Assembly (NCBI RefSeq): GCF_000215745.1
Contig: NC_015663.1
Location: 2,356,001 to 2,420,000, forward strand
DNA: 64,000 nucleotides
Reading direction: 5' to 3'
Source of the DNA: Klebsiella aerogenes KCTC 2190
GTDB lineage: Bacteria; Pseudomonadota; Gammaproteobacteria; Enterobacterales; Enterobacteriaceae
Shown here: positions 21,433-30,032 of the stretch, piece by piece
How positions within the stretch are numbered: position 1 is the stretch's first letter
How the letters are laid out: every line of letters starts with the position of its first letter
Translations under genes and position numbers: made by a program
The notes under the pieces: generated by a model
Databases searched by the model: none
Told to the model about the DNA's origin: nothing
Seen by the model: the letters and a program-made list of their open reading frames with translations, nothing else

Positions 21433-23026
21433 CGCGTCCCGGTAGTTTCTCGATCAAAGTAAAAAGGATAAAGCACAGCAACAGGAGCAGGAGCGCGGTG
21501 ACCGCGCCGTCCTGGCTGCGGTAGGAGCCGATCTGCTGATACAGATAGAACGGCAGCGTGCGGAAAGATTCATTGCCGAATAGCGCCACCACGCCGAAGT
21601 CGCCGATTGACAGCACGCAGGCGAAAGCCAGGGCCTGCGCCAGCGGCCGTTTCAGCGCCCGCACCTCCACCACCCGCAGCCGGTTAAAACCTTGTAGCCC
21701 CAACGACTGACACAAAGCGCCATAGCGGGCGGCAATATCGCGCATTGGATTTTCCAGCACTTTCAGGGCATAGGGGATAGCCATCAGCGCGTTGGTAAAG
21801 ATGACAATCCCGTCGGCGGATTCCGGCAGGCCGACGCTGTTATTGAGCAGCAGGAAGAAACCGGTCGCCAGCACAATCCCCGGCATGGCGAGGATGAGCA
21901 TACCGCTGAGCTCCAGCGTCTGCCCGGCCAGCGGCAGGTTGCGGGCACGCAGTTCGCGACTGCTCCACAGCAGCATCATGGTCAGAATGACGCTGAGCAC
22001 ACCGGCGGCGAGGGCGATACGCAGCGAGGTCCACAGCGCCTGCCATAGTGCGGCTTGGCCCAGCACCTTCGGCAGATTGACGTTGAGACCATCGACGATC
22101 ACCGCCAGTAGCGGCGGAAGCAGCAGCAGCAGAGCGAGCGCGATTAGCGCGTAATCACACAGGCGACTATGCAGACGGTCGTCGGGGTCGCGCCAGCCTT
22201 GTAACTGACTGGCGCCGATAGCCACGGCTTTGCTCAGGCGCTGGCTCAGCAGCACCAGCCCAAGGCAGCAGATCATTTGAATAATCGCTAACAGCGCCGC
22301 CCGTGCCGGGTCGTAATCAAAGCTCAGCGCCTGATAGATAGCCAGCTCAATGGTGGTGGCCCGCGGCCCGCCGCCTAGTGACAGCACGGTGGCAAAACTT
22401 GCGAAGCACAGCATAAAGATCAGCGCGGCCACCGGTGGGATCTGTCGACGCAGCCACGGCCATTCCACAAGACGGAAGAAGACGAAACCGCGCATGCCGA
22501 GCTGAGCGGCGATTTGCCGCTGTTCGCCGGGGATGTTTTCCAGCGCCTGCAGCAGCAGGCGGGTCGCCATTGGCATATTAAAGAACACATGGGCCAGCAG
22601 GATGCCCTGTAAGCCATACGGCGAGAAATCCCACTGCCAGCCGAGCGCGTGGAACAGCGCGGCGAGCCACCCCTGGCGGCCATAGACGCTGAGGATGCCG
22701 AACACCGCCACCAGTACCGGCAGGATCAACGTCATCGCGCACAGGCGCAGCAGCAGCGTGCGCCCCGGAAAGCGGCGGCGATACAGGGCGCGGGCGAGGA
22801 ATATCGCCGGCACTACCGAAAATAGCGCCGACAAAAACGCCTGCCAGAAAGAGAAGCGTACGACGTGCCAGAGATAGCTATCGCTGAGGATCGTCTGCCA
22901 GGGCGCCAGCGGCGCCTCCAGCCACAGCGCCAGAAACGCCGCCAGCGCTACGATGACCAGTAAGCAGGCCGCGGCGCCGCCGGGGATCAGCCAGCCGAAA
23001 CTTAGCGGCTGACGGCGCGTTGCCAT
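21416..23026 (-). CDS. thiP: ThiP, thiamine ABC transporter permease
   Basis: A 536-residue permease made of two fused MetI-like halves, as in other iron/thiamine-type importers. About twelve transmembrane helices are expected. An EAA-type loop is visible in each half ([18 protein letters not shown] and [19 protein letters not shown]). It starts [16 protein letters not shown], overlaps the end of thiB by 25 bp, and is co-transcribed under the TPP riboswitch. Confidence 0.96.
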   Translation of the reverse strand: MATRRQPLSFGWLIPGGAAACLLVIVALAAFLALWLEAPLAPWQTILSDSYLWHVVRFSFWQAFLSALFSVVPAIFLARALYRRRFPGRTLLLRLCAMTLILPVLVAVFGILSVYGRQGWLAALFHALGWQWDFSPYGLQGILLAHVFFNMPMATRLLLQALENIPGEQRQIAAQLGMRGFVFFRLVEWPWLRRQIPPVAALIFMLCFASFATVLSLGGGPRATTIELAIYQALSFDYDPARAALLAIIQMICCLGLVLLSQRLSKAVAIGASQLQGWRDPDDRLHSRLCDYALIALALLLLLPPLLAVIVDGLNVNLPKVLGQAALWQALWTSLRIALAAGVLSVILTMMLLWSSRELRARNLPLAGQTLELSGMLILAMPGIVLATGFFLLLNNSVGLPESADGIVIFTNALMAIPYALKVLENPMRDIAARYGALCQSLGLQGFNRLRVVEVRALKRPLAQALAFACVLSIGDFGVVALFGNESFRTLPFYLYQQIGSYRSQDGAVTALLLLLLCFILFTLIEKLPGRDAKTQ

Positions 23027-23985
23027 GAACCGATCCAGTTTTGACGTTCAGCGGCGACCTGCTGCGGGGTGAACTGCAGCGTGGTTTGCGGTTTGGTTAG
23101 CGTATTGAAGCCGGCCGGCAGCGCCACCTGGGTCACCGGGTACATCCAGTTGCCGGTGGGGATGGCGTTCTGGAAGCCTGGCGAGACCATAAATTTCAGG
23201 AACTTCTCAGCCAGTTCCGGCTGCTTGCTGGCGGCGGTACGCGCGGCGACTTCAACCTGCAGATAGTGGCCTTCGGTAAAGTCCGCCGCGGCATAATTAT
23301 CTTTTTTCTCTTCGATGAGGTGATAAGCCGGCGAGGTGGTATAGCTCAACACCAGGTCGCTTTCGCCTTTCAGGAACAGGCCGTAGGCTTCGCTCCAGCC
23401 CTTGGTGACGGTGACGGTTTTGGCCGCCAGCTTCTGCCAGGCTTCCGGCGCCTTATCGCCATACACCTTTTGCATCCACAGCAGCAGGCCGAGCCCCGGC
23501 GTACTGGTGCGCGGGTCTTCGTAAATCACGCGCCATTTCTGCGGGCTCTCGACCAGCTCTTTCAGGCTTTTCGGCGGATTTTTCAGCTTGTTTTTGTCAT
23601 ACACGAAGGCGAAGTAGCCGTAGTCGTAAGGTACAAAAGTGTCATTATCCCAGCCGCCGGGTACGGTGACTGCGCTGGCCGGCACGCCGCTTTTGGCAAA
23701 CAGTTTGCTCTGCGCCGCCGCTGCCAGCAAATTGTTATCAAGGCCGAGCACGACATCGGCTTTGCTGTTTTTGCCTTCCATTCGCAGCCGGTTAAGCAGC
23801 GAGACGCCATCTTCGAGGGCGACATATTTCAGTTCGCAGCCGCAATCGGCCTCAAAGGCCTTTTTCACCGCCGGGCCAGGACCCCAGTCGGCGGAGAATG
23901 AATCGTAGGTGTAAACGGTCAGGACCGGTTTAGCAAAGACCGGGGCGGCGACCAGCGCCAGCAGGGGAAGCAGTTTTTTCAACAC
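23002..23985 (-). CDS. thiB: ThiB (TbpA), thiamine-binding periplasmic protein
   Basis: Substrate-binding protein for thiamine, TMP and TPP. The GTG at 23985 was chosen because it gives a regular 18-residue signal peptide (LKKLLPLLALVAAPVFA, then KPVLTVYTYDSF), has AGGTG just upstream, and yields 327 residues as in E. coli. The longer frame would run into the riboswitch expression platform. Conserved ligand-region segments include GLDNNLL, FDYGYFAFVYD-like YDYGYFAFVYD, and GNWMYPV. It is the first gene of thiBPQ. Confidence 0.96.
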   Translation of the reverse strand: MLKKLLPLLALVAAPVFAKPVLTVYTYDSFSADWGPGPAVKKAFEADCGCELKYVALEDGVSLLNRLRMEGKNSKADVVLGLDNNLLAAAAQSKLFAKSGVPASAVTVPGGWDNDTFVPYDYGYFAFVYDKNKLKNPPKSLKELVESPQKWRVIYEDPRTSTPGLGLLLWMQKVYGDKAPEAWQKLAAKTVTVTKGWSEAYGLFLKGESDLVLSYTTSPAYHLIEEKKDNYAAADFTEGHYLQVEVAARTAASKQPELAEKFLKFMVSPGFQNAIPTGNWMYPVTQVALPAGFNTLTKPQTTLQFTPQQVAAERQNWIGSWQRAVSR

Positions 23986-24026
23986 TTTGCACCTCAGTAT
24001 ATGGGGAGGCAAAGGATTTTGAGTAG

Positions 24027-24236
24027 GCCTCAAATCCCTTCGCCGGCGTTATCCGGATCAGGTTCGACGGGTATTTTCTCAGCCCATACGCTTCATCCTT
24101 CAAGCCGCATCTGGGTTAGCTTCGCGCGTTCACCCCAGTCACATAGTTATCTATGCTCCAGGGGATTCACCCGCTTGCTGCCTTGATGCAACTTGAATGA
24201 TATTGCGTATGTTTATTAGCACCCCGTTGAGAACGG
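24027..24236 (-). promoter_or_regulatory. TPP riboswitch of thiBPQ, interrupted by an ERIC element
   Basis: Read on the minus strand, all conserved THI-box parts are present. P1 is CTCAA (24232-24228) with TTGAG (24033-24029). The 5' core GGGGTGC (24226-24220), CTGAGA (24082-24077), ATACCC, GAACCTGATCCGGAT (24065-24051), GCCGGCG and AAGGGA follow. TPP binding represses expression of thiamine genes in this family. The core is split: about 137 nt separate GGGGTGC from GCTGAGA, compared with a short P3 arm in the usual E. coli form. A complete ERIC element (24086-24210) fills that arm. Because ERIC is itself a long hairpin, the TPP pocket may still fold. Confidence 0.92.
24086..24210. repeat. 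ERIC element inside the TPP riboswitch P3 arm
   Basis: A 125-bp enterobacterial repetitive intergenic consensus. Its core contains TTCACCCCAGTCAC (24129-24142) and GGGGATTCAC (24161-24170), and both classic ERIC primer sites are present back to back (24127-24148 and 24149-24170), each matching at 19 of 22 positions by eye. Outer arms pair ATACGC (24086-24091) with GCGTAT (24205-24210), and CTTCAAGCCGCAT with ATGCAACTTGAA. Full length and termini argue for a single insertion event. Confidence 0.9.
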
Positions 24237-24273
24237 CGATAGTGTAATGATTTTGTTAGATGACGCAAAGCAT

Positions 24274-25929
24274 TCAGGGCTCCGGCGGGGCGAACCACGC
24301 CGATTTAAAGTCGAACCAGCCGAGGGTGTTCATGCGCACGCCGCGCATACTGCGCTGGCCCTGAATCATTAGCCAGTGGTGGATCAGCGGTACAATATGC
24401 TGCTTCTCCAGCAGTTGCTGGCTCCAGGTCGCCGGGTTGAACTCGCCTGCGCGCCAGCGGTTGGCGTCTGCCTCCCAGTCGATGGGAATGCAGTGATGCA
24501 TCAGCGGCACTTCATATAAATAGGCGAACAGGGAAAAATCGATCGGCAACGTGAAATTGACGCTGTTGAGCCAGATATCGCTCACCGTTTCGCCGCGATG
24601 CCAGTCGTCGTACTCCAGCTCCTGAATGTTCAGCCTCACCTGATGTTCCGCCAGCAGCGCCCGCATGATCCCGCCAATGACCCGATGTTCCACATGATCG
24701 CGATAGTAGGTGAGGGTAACTGACTCCAGGCCGGCTGGTTTATCGCAGGCGTGACTGCGGGCGTGGTGCCAGCGCGGCAGCAAGCCGTAGGCCGGGAACC
24801 AGTTGCCTTGATAGTGCTCGCCGGCGTGATACAGCAGGTTGGCGGGCTGGAACAGATAACTTAACCAGCGGCGCACGTCATCATTGCCGCCCAGCGGGCT
24901 TCGACTATCAAAGAGCAGGTAATAGCACCCCTCTTCCAGGCGGCTCTCTACGGCTTTTTCGCTCTCGGTATTGCCCTGCAGGGTTAAGCCGCCGTTGGGT
25001 TCTTCGCTAATTTCCGGCAGCACCCAGACGTTAACCTCATCGATCAGCGCCCGATAGCCGAAGTACTCTTCGAAGGCATGGATTTTCAACTGATTTTGAT
25101 TATTGCGCGCGACCGCGTAAGGGCCGGTACCGATAGGCATACTGGAAAAGTTCTCCATCGTCCGCCATTCCTGCGGCAGCGCCATCGCCGGGACCTGGCC
25201 TAACAGCCAGGGCAGCCAACGATCCGGCTGGCTAAGGTGAATATCCAGCGTCCAGGCGGTCGGCGAGACGATGCGCTCGATATGGGAAAATAGCGGCAGT
25301 TCGCTGCTGCGCTGTAGCGAGGAGATAACGTCGGCCATCTCCAGCTCCCGGCCATGATGGAAATGAATGCCGGGACGCAGGAAAAAGCGCCAGTGGTTAG
25401 GCGAAATTTGCTGCCAGTGGTGGGCGATATCGGCCTCCAGTTCCCCATTTTCCTCATTTACCCGCGTCAGCGCGCTAAAAATTTGCCGTGCGATGTGGGT
25501 CTCCGAACGGCGCAACGCGCTGCCGGGCAGCAGATTCTTCATCGGCCGATAGTAGAGCACGCGCAGGATGTGGCGCCCCTGGCGGAAGCTGCGGCCAAGA
25601 TGGGAGATCAACATCTGTCTGACCGCGGTTTTATCGCCAACCAGTTGCACCAGCTGATCGATGCGATCCTGCTCCAGTAGATCCTCGGCGCGCTGCTGCT
25701 GCAGCGCCAGACCGGTATAAAGGAAGGTCAGTCGGGAACGCTTGCCGCGCCCGGCTTCGGATTCCCAGGCAAGCCAGCCGCGCGCTTCCATCAGATTAAG
25801 CAAGGTGCGCATATGGCGGCGCGAACAGCTGAGCATTTCCGCCAGTTCGTTGAGGGTGGTCTGCTGCGACCTGCCGTCGCAGCATTGCCACAGGCGGATG
25901 AACTGTTGTTGCAGACGACTGGAAGGCAT
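24274..25929 (-). CDS. sgrR: SgrR, transcriptional activator of sgrS
   Basis: A 551-residue regulator, the same length as E. coli SgrR. The N-terminal winged-helix ([27 protein letters not shown], about 25-51) is fused to a solute-binding-protein-like domain (about 160-551) that is thought to sense the sugar-phosphate stress signal. It starts [17 protein letters not shown] and ends [13 protein letters not shown], as in E. coli. It is divergent from sgrS, 67 bp between the start codon and the predicted RNA 5' end, and expected to activate sgrS and repress itself. Confidence 0.96.
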   Translation of the reverse strand: MPSSRLQQQFIRLWQCCDGRSQQTTLNELAEMLSCSRRHMRTLLNLMEARGWLAWESEAGRGKRSRLTFLYTGLALQQQRAEDLLEQDRIDQLVQLVGDKTAVRQMLISHLGRSFRQGRHILRVLYYRPMKNLLPGSALRRSETHIARQIFSALTRVNEENGELEADIAHHWQQISPNHWRFFLRPGIHFHHGRELEMADVISSLQRSSELPLFSHIERIVSPTAWTLDIHLSQPDRWLPWLLGQVPAMALPQEWRTMENFSSMPIGTGPYAVARNNQNQLKIHAFEEYFGYRALIDEVNVWVLPEISEEPNGGLTLQGNTESEKAVESRLEEGCYYLLFDSRSPLGGNDDVRRWLSYLFQPANLLYHAGEHYQGNWFPAYGLLPRWHHARSHACDKPAGLESVTLTYYRDHVEHRVIGGIMRALLAEHQVRLNIQELEYDDWHRGETVSDIWLNSVNFTLPIDFSLFAYLYEVPLMHHCIPIDWEADANRWRAGEFNPATWSQQLLEKQHIVPLIHHWLMIQGQRSMRGVRMNTLGWFDFKSAWFAPPEP

Positions 25930-26016
25930 AAAAGAGGAACTCCTGACGAAAACTCAGCAATTTATCAGTTCCTATATTAAGCCAATAATGGACCTCGATG
26001 AAGTAAGGAGATGAAT

Positions 26017-26169
26017 ATGACGAGGTCAACCACTAAGCAGTTCTATCAACGGTACTTTTCTGCGACGCAGGGAGCGTCCTGGCTGGCCCGCCAGTTAGCA
26101 GGTAGGCAGCAGAAAATGCTGGAGGAATTGATGCAGTGGGGAGTTACGTCGCCGACCTCCGATCGTTGA
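26017..26169 (+). CDS. sgrT: SgrT small protein, inhibitor of PtsG
   Basis: A 50-residue ORF inside SgrS. KQFYQRYFSATQ and KMLEELMQW align with RQFYQHYFTAT and TMLEGLMQW of E. coli SgrT (43 residues) without gaps over about 35 positions. AAGGAG (26005-26010) sits six bases before ATG 26017; the in-frame ATG at 26011 abuts that site and is unlikely. SgrT blocks glucose transport through PtsG directly. The N-terminus has about five extra residues (MTRSTT) and the C-terminal tail TSPTSDR also differs. Confidence 0.9.
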   Translation: MTRSTTKQFYQRYFSATQGASWLARQLAGRQQKMLEELMQWGVTSPTSDR

Positions 26170-26203
26170 CTTGCCGACATCATGTGTGACTGAGTATTGG
26201 TGT

Positions 26204-26260
26204 TATACTCGCCATCTTCAGGCTGCAAGCGCATTGGCTGCAACTCGAAATCCAGAGTAT
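26204..26260. repeat. Internally deleted ERIC-like palindrome within SgrS
   Basis: ATACTC (26205-26210) pairs with GAGTAT (26255-26260), and TTCAGGCTGCA (26217-26227) pairs imperfectly with TGCAACTCGAA (26239-26249). The left arm up to TTGGCTGC (26234-26241) resembles the left arm of ERIC. The ERIC core with GTCAC and GGGGATTCAC is missing, so this looks like an ERIC that lost about 70 internal bases. Confidence 0.72.
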
Positions 26261-26329
26261 TGAATCACCCGCCAGCAGATTGCTTCTGCTGGCTTTTTTC
26301 GTTTACTTCGCGTGTGTTAAGGATATTTC

Positions 26330-27514
26330 ATGCTGTGGTTGATGACGATGGGGCGACGGCTAAACGGCGTCTACGCCGCCTTTATGCTGGTGGCTTTTAT
26401 GATGGGGGTGGCCGGGGCGCTGCAGGCGCCGACGCTTAGCCTGTTTCTCAGCCGCGAAGTCGGCGCGCAGCCGTTCTGGGTTGGCCTGTTTTATACGGTG
26501 AATGCGATTGCCGGTATCCTGGTGAGCCTGGCGCTGGCCAAACGATCCGATAGCCGCGGCGATCGTCGGCGGTTAATTATGTTCTGCTGCCTGATGGCAG
26601 TGGGTAACGCGCTGCTGTTCGCTTTCAACCGCCATTATCTGACGCTTATTACCTGCGGTGTCATGCTGGCTTCGGTCGCTAATGCGGCAATGCCGCAGCT
26701 GTTTGCCCTCGCCCGCGAATACGCCGATAGCTCTGCCCGCGAAGTGGTGATGTTCAGCTCGGTGATGCGCGCCCAGCTGTCGCTGGCGTGGGTCATTGGC
26801 CCACCGCTGGCTTTTATGCTGGCGTTGAATTATGGCTTTACGACCATGTTCTCCATTGCCGCCGGGATTTTTGTCATCAGCCTGGCGCTGATTGCCTTTA
26901 AGCTGCCTTCGGTGGCGCGAGTGACGCAACTGCAGGAAGGCAGCAGCCTGCCGGAGCTGGAAGGCGGCTGGCGCGATAAAAACGTGCGCATGCTGTTTAT
27001 CGCTTCTACGCTGATGTGGACCTGCAACACGATGTATATCATCGATATGCCGTTGTGGATCAGTAGCGATCTTGGCCTGCCGGATAGTCTGGCGGGGATA
27101 CTGATGGGCACGGCTGCCGGTCTTGAAATTCCGGCGATGATCCTGGCCGGCTACTACGTTAAGCGTTGGGGTAAACGCAAAATGATGGTGGCGGCAGTCG
27201 CCGCCGGCGTGCTGTTCTATGTGGGGCTGATTATGTTCCATGGCCGCACGGCGCTGCTGGCGCTGCAGCTATTCAATGCTATTTTCATCGGTATTATCGC
27301 CGGGATCGGCATGTTGTGGTTCCAGGATCTGATGCCGGGGCGCGCCGGGGCGGCGACCACGCTGTTTACCAATAGTATCTCCACCGGAGTTATTCTGGCC
27401 GGAGTGATTCAGGGAGCGCTGTCGCAAAGCTATGGTCACGGTAGTGTGTACTGGACAATCGCGGCGATTTCTCTGCTGACGCTGTTTTTGACCAGCCGGG
27501 TTAAAGATATTTAA
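26330..27514 (+). CDS. setA: SetA, sugar efflux transporter
   Basis: A 394-residue, 12-helix MFS exporter of sugars and non-metabolisable glucose analogues. It is closely similar to E. coli SetA throughout (RRLNGVYAAFMLVAFMMGVAGALQAP near the N-terminus; GMLWFQDLMPGRAGAATTLFTNS in the C-terminal half). It lies 30 bp after the SgrS terminator and in E. coli is co-transcribed with sgrS by read-through, so it is probably part of the same stress response. A 10-bp-arm hairpin follows the stop. Confidence 0.96.
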   Translation: MLWLMTMGRRLNGVYAAFMLVAFMMGVAGALQAPTLSLFLSREVGAQPFWVGLFYTVNAIAGILVSLALAKRSDSRGDRRRLIMFCCLMAVGNALLFAFNRHYLTLITCGVMLASVANAAMPQLFALAREYADSSAREVVMFSSVMRAQLSLAWVIGPPLAFMLALNYGFTTMFSIAAGIFVISLALIAFKLPSVARVTQLQEGSSLPELEGGWRDKNVRMLFIASTLMWTCNTMYIIDMPLWISSDLGLPDSLAGILMGTAAGLEIPAMILAGYYVKRWGKRKMMVAAVAAGVLFYVGLIMFHGRTALLALQLFNAIFIGIIAGIGMLWFQDLMPGRAGAATTLFTNSISTGVILAGVIQGALSQSYGHGSVYWTIAAISLLTLFLTSRVKDI

Positions 27515-27521
27515 GTCATCT

Positions 27522-27551
27522 CCCGCGCCGGCCATGCTGGCCCGGCGCGGG
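27522..27551. terminator. Bidirectional hairpin between setA and the MFS gene
   Basis: CCCGCGCCGG (27522-27531) and CCGGCGCGGG (27542-27551) form a perfect 10-bp stem between two converging genes. T tracts are weak on both sides, so it may act as a transcript-end stabiliser as much as a terminator. Confidence 0.6.
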
Positions 27552-27557
27552 ATAGCG

Positions 27558-28868
27558 TTACTTCAGTACGATTCGCTTGATGTCGCCGATAATAAAGATG
27601 TAGGCAATCACCCCGATCAGCGCGGTCACGCCAACGTAAATGAGGGCGTAAAAGAAGTTACCGGTGGCTGATATAATCACGCCAATGATGAGTGGCGCAA
27701 TAATTGATGCCAGGTTGGCGCAGAAGTTAAATATACCGCCGGTCAATCCAGCCATATTATCCGGGGCAATATCAGATATTAACGTCCAGCCCAGACCGAC
27801 CATTCCCTGACCAAAGAAAGCGATCGACATAATAATAATCACCGTCGAATTCGCGCTGACCCAATTGGCGGCGATAATGCAGCTGGAAAGGAGTAATCCA
27901 GAAATTATTGGAAGTTTTCGGCTTATATTTGCCGAGCCGGTACGCTTAAGTAGCCTGTCGGAAAGCCAGCCGCCGAAGATGATGCCAACCGCGGCGGCCA
28001 GGAAGGGCCAGGTGGCGAAAAAACCTACATGAAGCCACGGTAGATGGCGTTCGTTGGCCAGATAGGTTGGAAACCAGGTGAGGAAAAAGACCAGCGTGGT
28101 GTTACCGGCAAACTGCCCCAGGCTGGCGCCGATAATTTGTCGGCAGCACACTAGCCGCCTGGCATCACGCCAGTTAAATGGAATGTTTTCACTCTTATTG
28201 GCAATCTGGTTGGCGCCAATATAATCCAGTTCTGCTTTATTTGCTGTTTTCGATTCATGTGGCTCATGATAAAAACGCCACCATACGAAAGTGAATAAAA
28301 TTCCAAGCCCGCCGGTCAGAAAAAATAAGGTGCGCCAGCCGTGGTGTTCGAGGATTAAAAATAACAATGGCGAGAAGGCGGCTAACCCAATGTATTCACC
28401 AACCGTATAAGTTGCGGTAGCCCTGGCCCGTTCATGCTGGGGAAACCATTTGCTGACGATGCGGCTATTGGCCGGAAAGCAGGGGGCTTCACTGACGCCC
28501 AGGCCCAGACGCAAAAGGAGCAAAGATTTCAGCCCCAGAGAGAAGCTTTGCAGCAGCGTAAACAGAGACCAAAAGAAGATGGAGAGGGCGTAGGTCAATT
28601 TATTACCGAATCGGTCTAAAAACATGCCGCCAGGAATTTGCGCCAGCGCATAAGTCCAGGCAAAAGCGGAAAAAACAATGCCCATCATCGCCGGATCAAT
28701 ATGGATTTCAGTGGTTAATTTTGGAGCAACGATTCCAAGAATGGTACGATCGAGATAATTAATCATCGTACCCAGCGATAACAGCGATAAAATAAAAATA
28801 CGCGTTCTGCTTCTTTTTAGCGTGCCGGGCGATGATGCCAGACTCCCTTGAGCGTCAGGTATGCACAT
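27558..28868 (-). CDS. MFS transporter, ACS (anion:cation symporter) family
   Basis: A 436-residue, 12-helix major facilitator. The N-terminal motif NYLDRTILGIVAPKL and loop 2-3 motif GGMFLDRFGNK are those of the anion:cation symporter family, which carries sugar acids (hexuronates, glucarate, galactonate) and aromatic acids. The GLGVSEAPCFPANSRIVSKWFP segment supports that family. Loop 6-7 is hydrophilic. The gene is divergent from the LysR regulator at 29099, and the space between contains two perfect palindromes. The substrate is unknown; the neighbouring quinate/shikimate genes make a hydroxylated cyclic acid plausible, but this is inference. It is more AT-rich than the flanking core genes, suggesting acquisition. 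Confidence 0.82.
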   Translation of the reverse strand: MCIPDAQGSLASSPGTLKRSRTRIFILSLLSLGTMINYLDRTILGIVAPKLTTEIHIDPAMMGIVFSAFAWTYALAQIPGGMFLDRFGNKLTYALSIFFWSLFTLLQSFSLGLKSLLLLRLGLGVSEAPCFPANSRIVSKWFPQHERARATATYTVGEYIGLAAFSPLLFLILEHHGWRTLFFLTGGLGILFTFVWWRFYHEPHESKTANKAELDYIGANQIANKSENIPFNWRDARRLVCCRQIIGASLGQFAGNTTLVFFLTWFPTYLANERHLPWLHVGFFATWPFLAAAVGIIFGGWLSDRLLKRTGSANISRKLPIISGLLLSSCIIAANWVSANSTVIIIMSIAFFGQGMVGLGWTLISDIAPDNMAGLTGGIFNFCANLASIIAPLIIGVIISATGNFFYALIYVGVTALIGVIAYIFIIGDIKRIVLK

Positions 28869-29098
28869 AAAGATTTCCTTTAAAGTTTAAAATATTTTTG
28901 CATGTATTTATGCATGCAGAAATACTCTAAGGATTCATAGACTGGGTCTATGAATGGCAACGCTTTGTTACGCACAAAAGGAAATATCAAATAATATTTG
29001 ATGTGAATCTGATATTGACTCGTTGTAGCGTATTATCAACCTGCCGCATGGTATATTAAACGCAGTGGTCTTATTCTTATATTATACGGACAAAAATA
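28869..29098. promoter_or_regulatory. Divergent control region with two perfect palindromes
   Basis: ATTCATAGAC-TGG-GTCTATGAAT (28933-28955) has 10-bp perfect arms and contains TAGACTGGGTCTA, a T-N11-A LysR-type core. ATCAAAT-AAT-ATTTGAT (28986-29002) is a second perfect palindrome. They are 65 and 97 bp from the MFS and lysR start codons respectively, a normal range for LysR recognition and activation sites. Confidence 0.6.
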
Positions 29099-29995
29099 AT
29101 GAACCTGAAGCAACTTTATTATTTTAAGCGATTGAGCGAGACGGAGCATTACACCGAAGCAGCATCCAGTCTGTTCATTACTCAACCCTCGCTAAGCCAC
29201 GCCATATCTGAGCTGGAGAAGGAACTTGGCGTGGCGCTGTTCGCCAGAAAAGGACGCAACGTCAAAATTACGCAAAACGGTAAACGTTTTTTGCCCTATG
29301 TGGAGGATGCGCTCGCTTCTCTGGAGAACGGGCGTCTGACGCTGCAAAACAATGATAGTGAAAAGAAAGAGAATATTCGTATCGCCTTTATTTATACGAT
29401 GGGTGAATCTGTTGTTCCGCAGTTAATTAATAAATACACTAATTCACCTTCCAGTCACAAGGTGACTTTTTCCTTTACGCAAGGCACTTCGCTTTCGTTA
29501 TTACAAGCGTTAAAGGCAGGAAAAACCGATCTGGCGATTTGTTCATATATTGCCGATGAACCCGAAATCGACTTTATTCCTATTATTCAGCAGGAGTTGG
29601 TGGTGGTAACCGCGAAAGATCATCCGCTTGCCCGGCTGTATGATAATGAGGTCGATTTGGTTGAGACGATTCACTATCCCTATATCTATTTTTCAGAGAA
29701 CAGCGGTCTGCGGCCTTTTATTGATAATGTCTTTATGCAACAAAAACTGGTACCGGATATCGCCTGCTACGTCGATGAAGATACTGCGATGGCGGGGCTG
29801 GTTAGCATCGACTATGGCATTGCGATTATGCCGAGGATCTCCGCACTGGCAAATTATAACGTGCGCATTCTGAAGATTAAAAATGCGATCCCACCTCGTT
29901 ATATTTACCTCGCAACAATGAAGGAAAGGGTACTTTCCTCAGCGATTCAATCGTTTAAAAACGTCATCATTAACGATAGCCAGAGAATCAACTGA
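29099..29995 (+). CDS. LysR-family transcriptional regulator
   Basis: A 298-residue LysR-type regulator. Residues 1-60 form the winged helix (MNLKQLYYFKRLSETEHYTEAASSLFITQPSLSHAISELEKELG, quoted in parts: LKQLYYFKRLSE, HYTEAASSLF, SLSHAISELEKELG). The co-inducer domain follows from about 90. It resembles the CynR/GltC-type subgroup in the N-terminal half. It is divergent from the MFS gene and converges on the quinate/shikimate-type operon, so it probably controls one or both. Low GC compared with neighbouring core genes. Confidence 0.85.
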   Translation: MNLKQLYYFKRLSETEHYTEAASSLFITQPSLSHAISELEKELGVALFARKGRNVKITQNGKRFLPYVEDALASLENGRLTLQNNDSEKKENIRIAFIYTMGESVVPQLINKYTNSPSSHKVTFSFTQGTSLSLLQALKAGKTDLAICSYIADEPEIDFIPIIQQELVVVTAKDHPLARLYDNEVDLVETIHYPYIYFSENSGLRPFIDNVFMQQKLVPDIACYVDEDTAMAGLVSIDYGIAIMPRISALANYNVRILKIKNAIPPRYIYLATMKERVLSSAIQSFKNVIINDSQRIN

Positions 29996-30001
29996 GCAAG
30001 C

Positions 30002-30022
30002 GCCCGGAGACTGGCTCCGGGC
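30002..30022. terminator. Hairpin between lysR and the dehydroquinase gene
   Basis: GCCCGGAG (30002-30009) pairs with CTCCGGGC (30015-30022) between two convergent genes. The T-rich sequence after it is weak; a bidirectional terminator is likely but not certain. Confidence 0.55.
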
Positions 30023-30032
30023 AGCCTGTTTA

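Larger units (their letters stand above)
25997..26299 (+). ncRNA. sgrS: SgrS regulatory RNA (enlarged)
   Basis: Hfq-dependent small RNA that represses ptsG and related mRNAs during glucose-phosphate stress. The 5' end is placed at GATGAAG by comparison with E. coli. GTGTGACTGAGTATTGGTGT (26184-26203) equals the ptsG-pairing stretch of E. coli SgrS. The terminator is GCCAGCAGA (26271-26279) with TCTGCTGGC (26285-26293) and six Ts. Length is about 303 nt, compared with about 227 in E. coli. Most of the extra length is a 57-bp ERIC-like palindrome (26204-26260) inserted in the loop between GGTG (26199-26202) and CACC (26266-26269). It also encodes SgrT. Confidence 0.92.
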
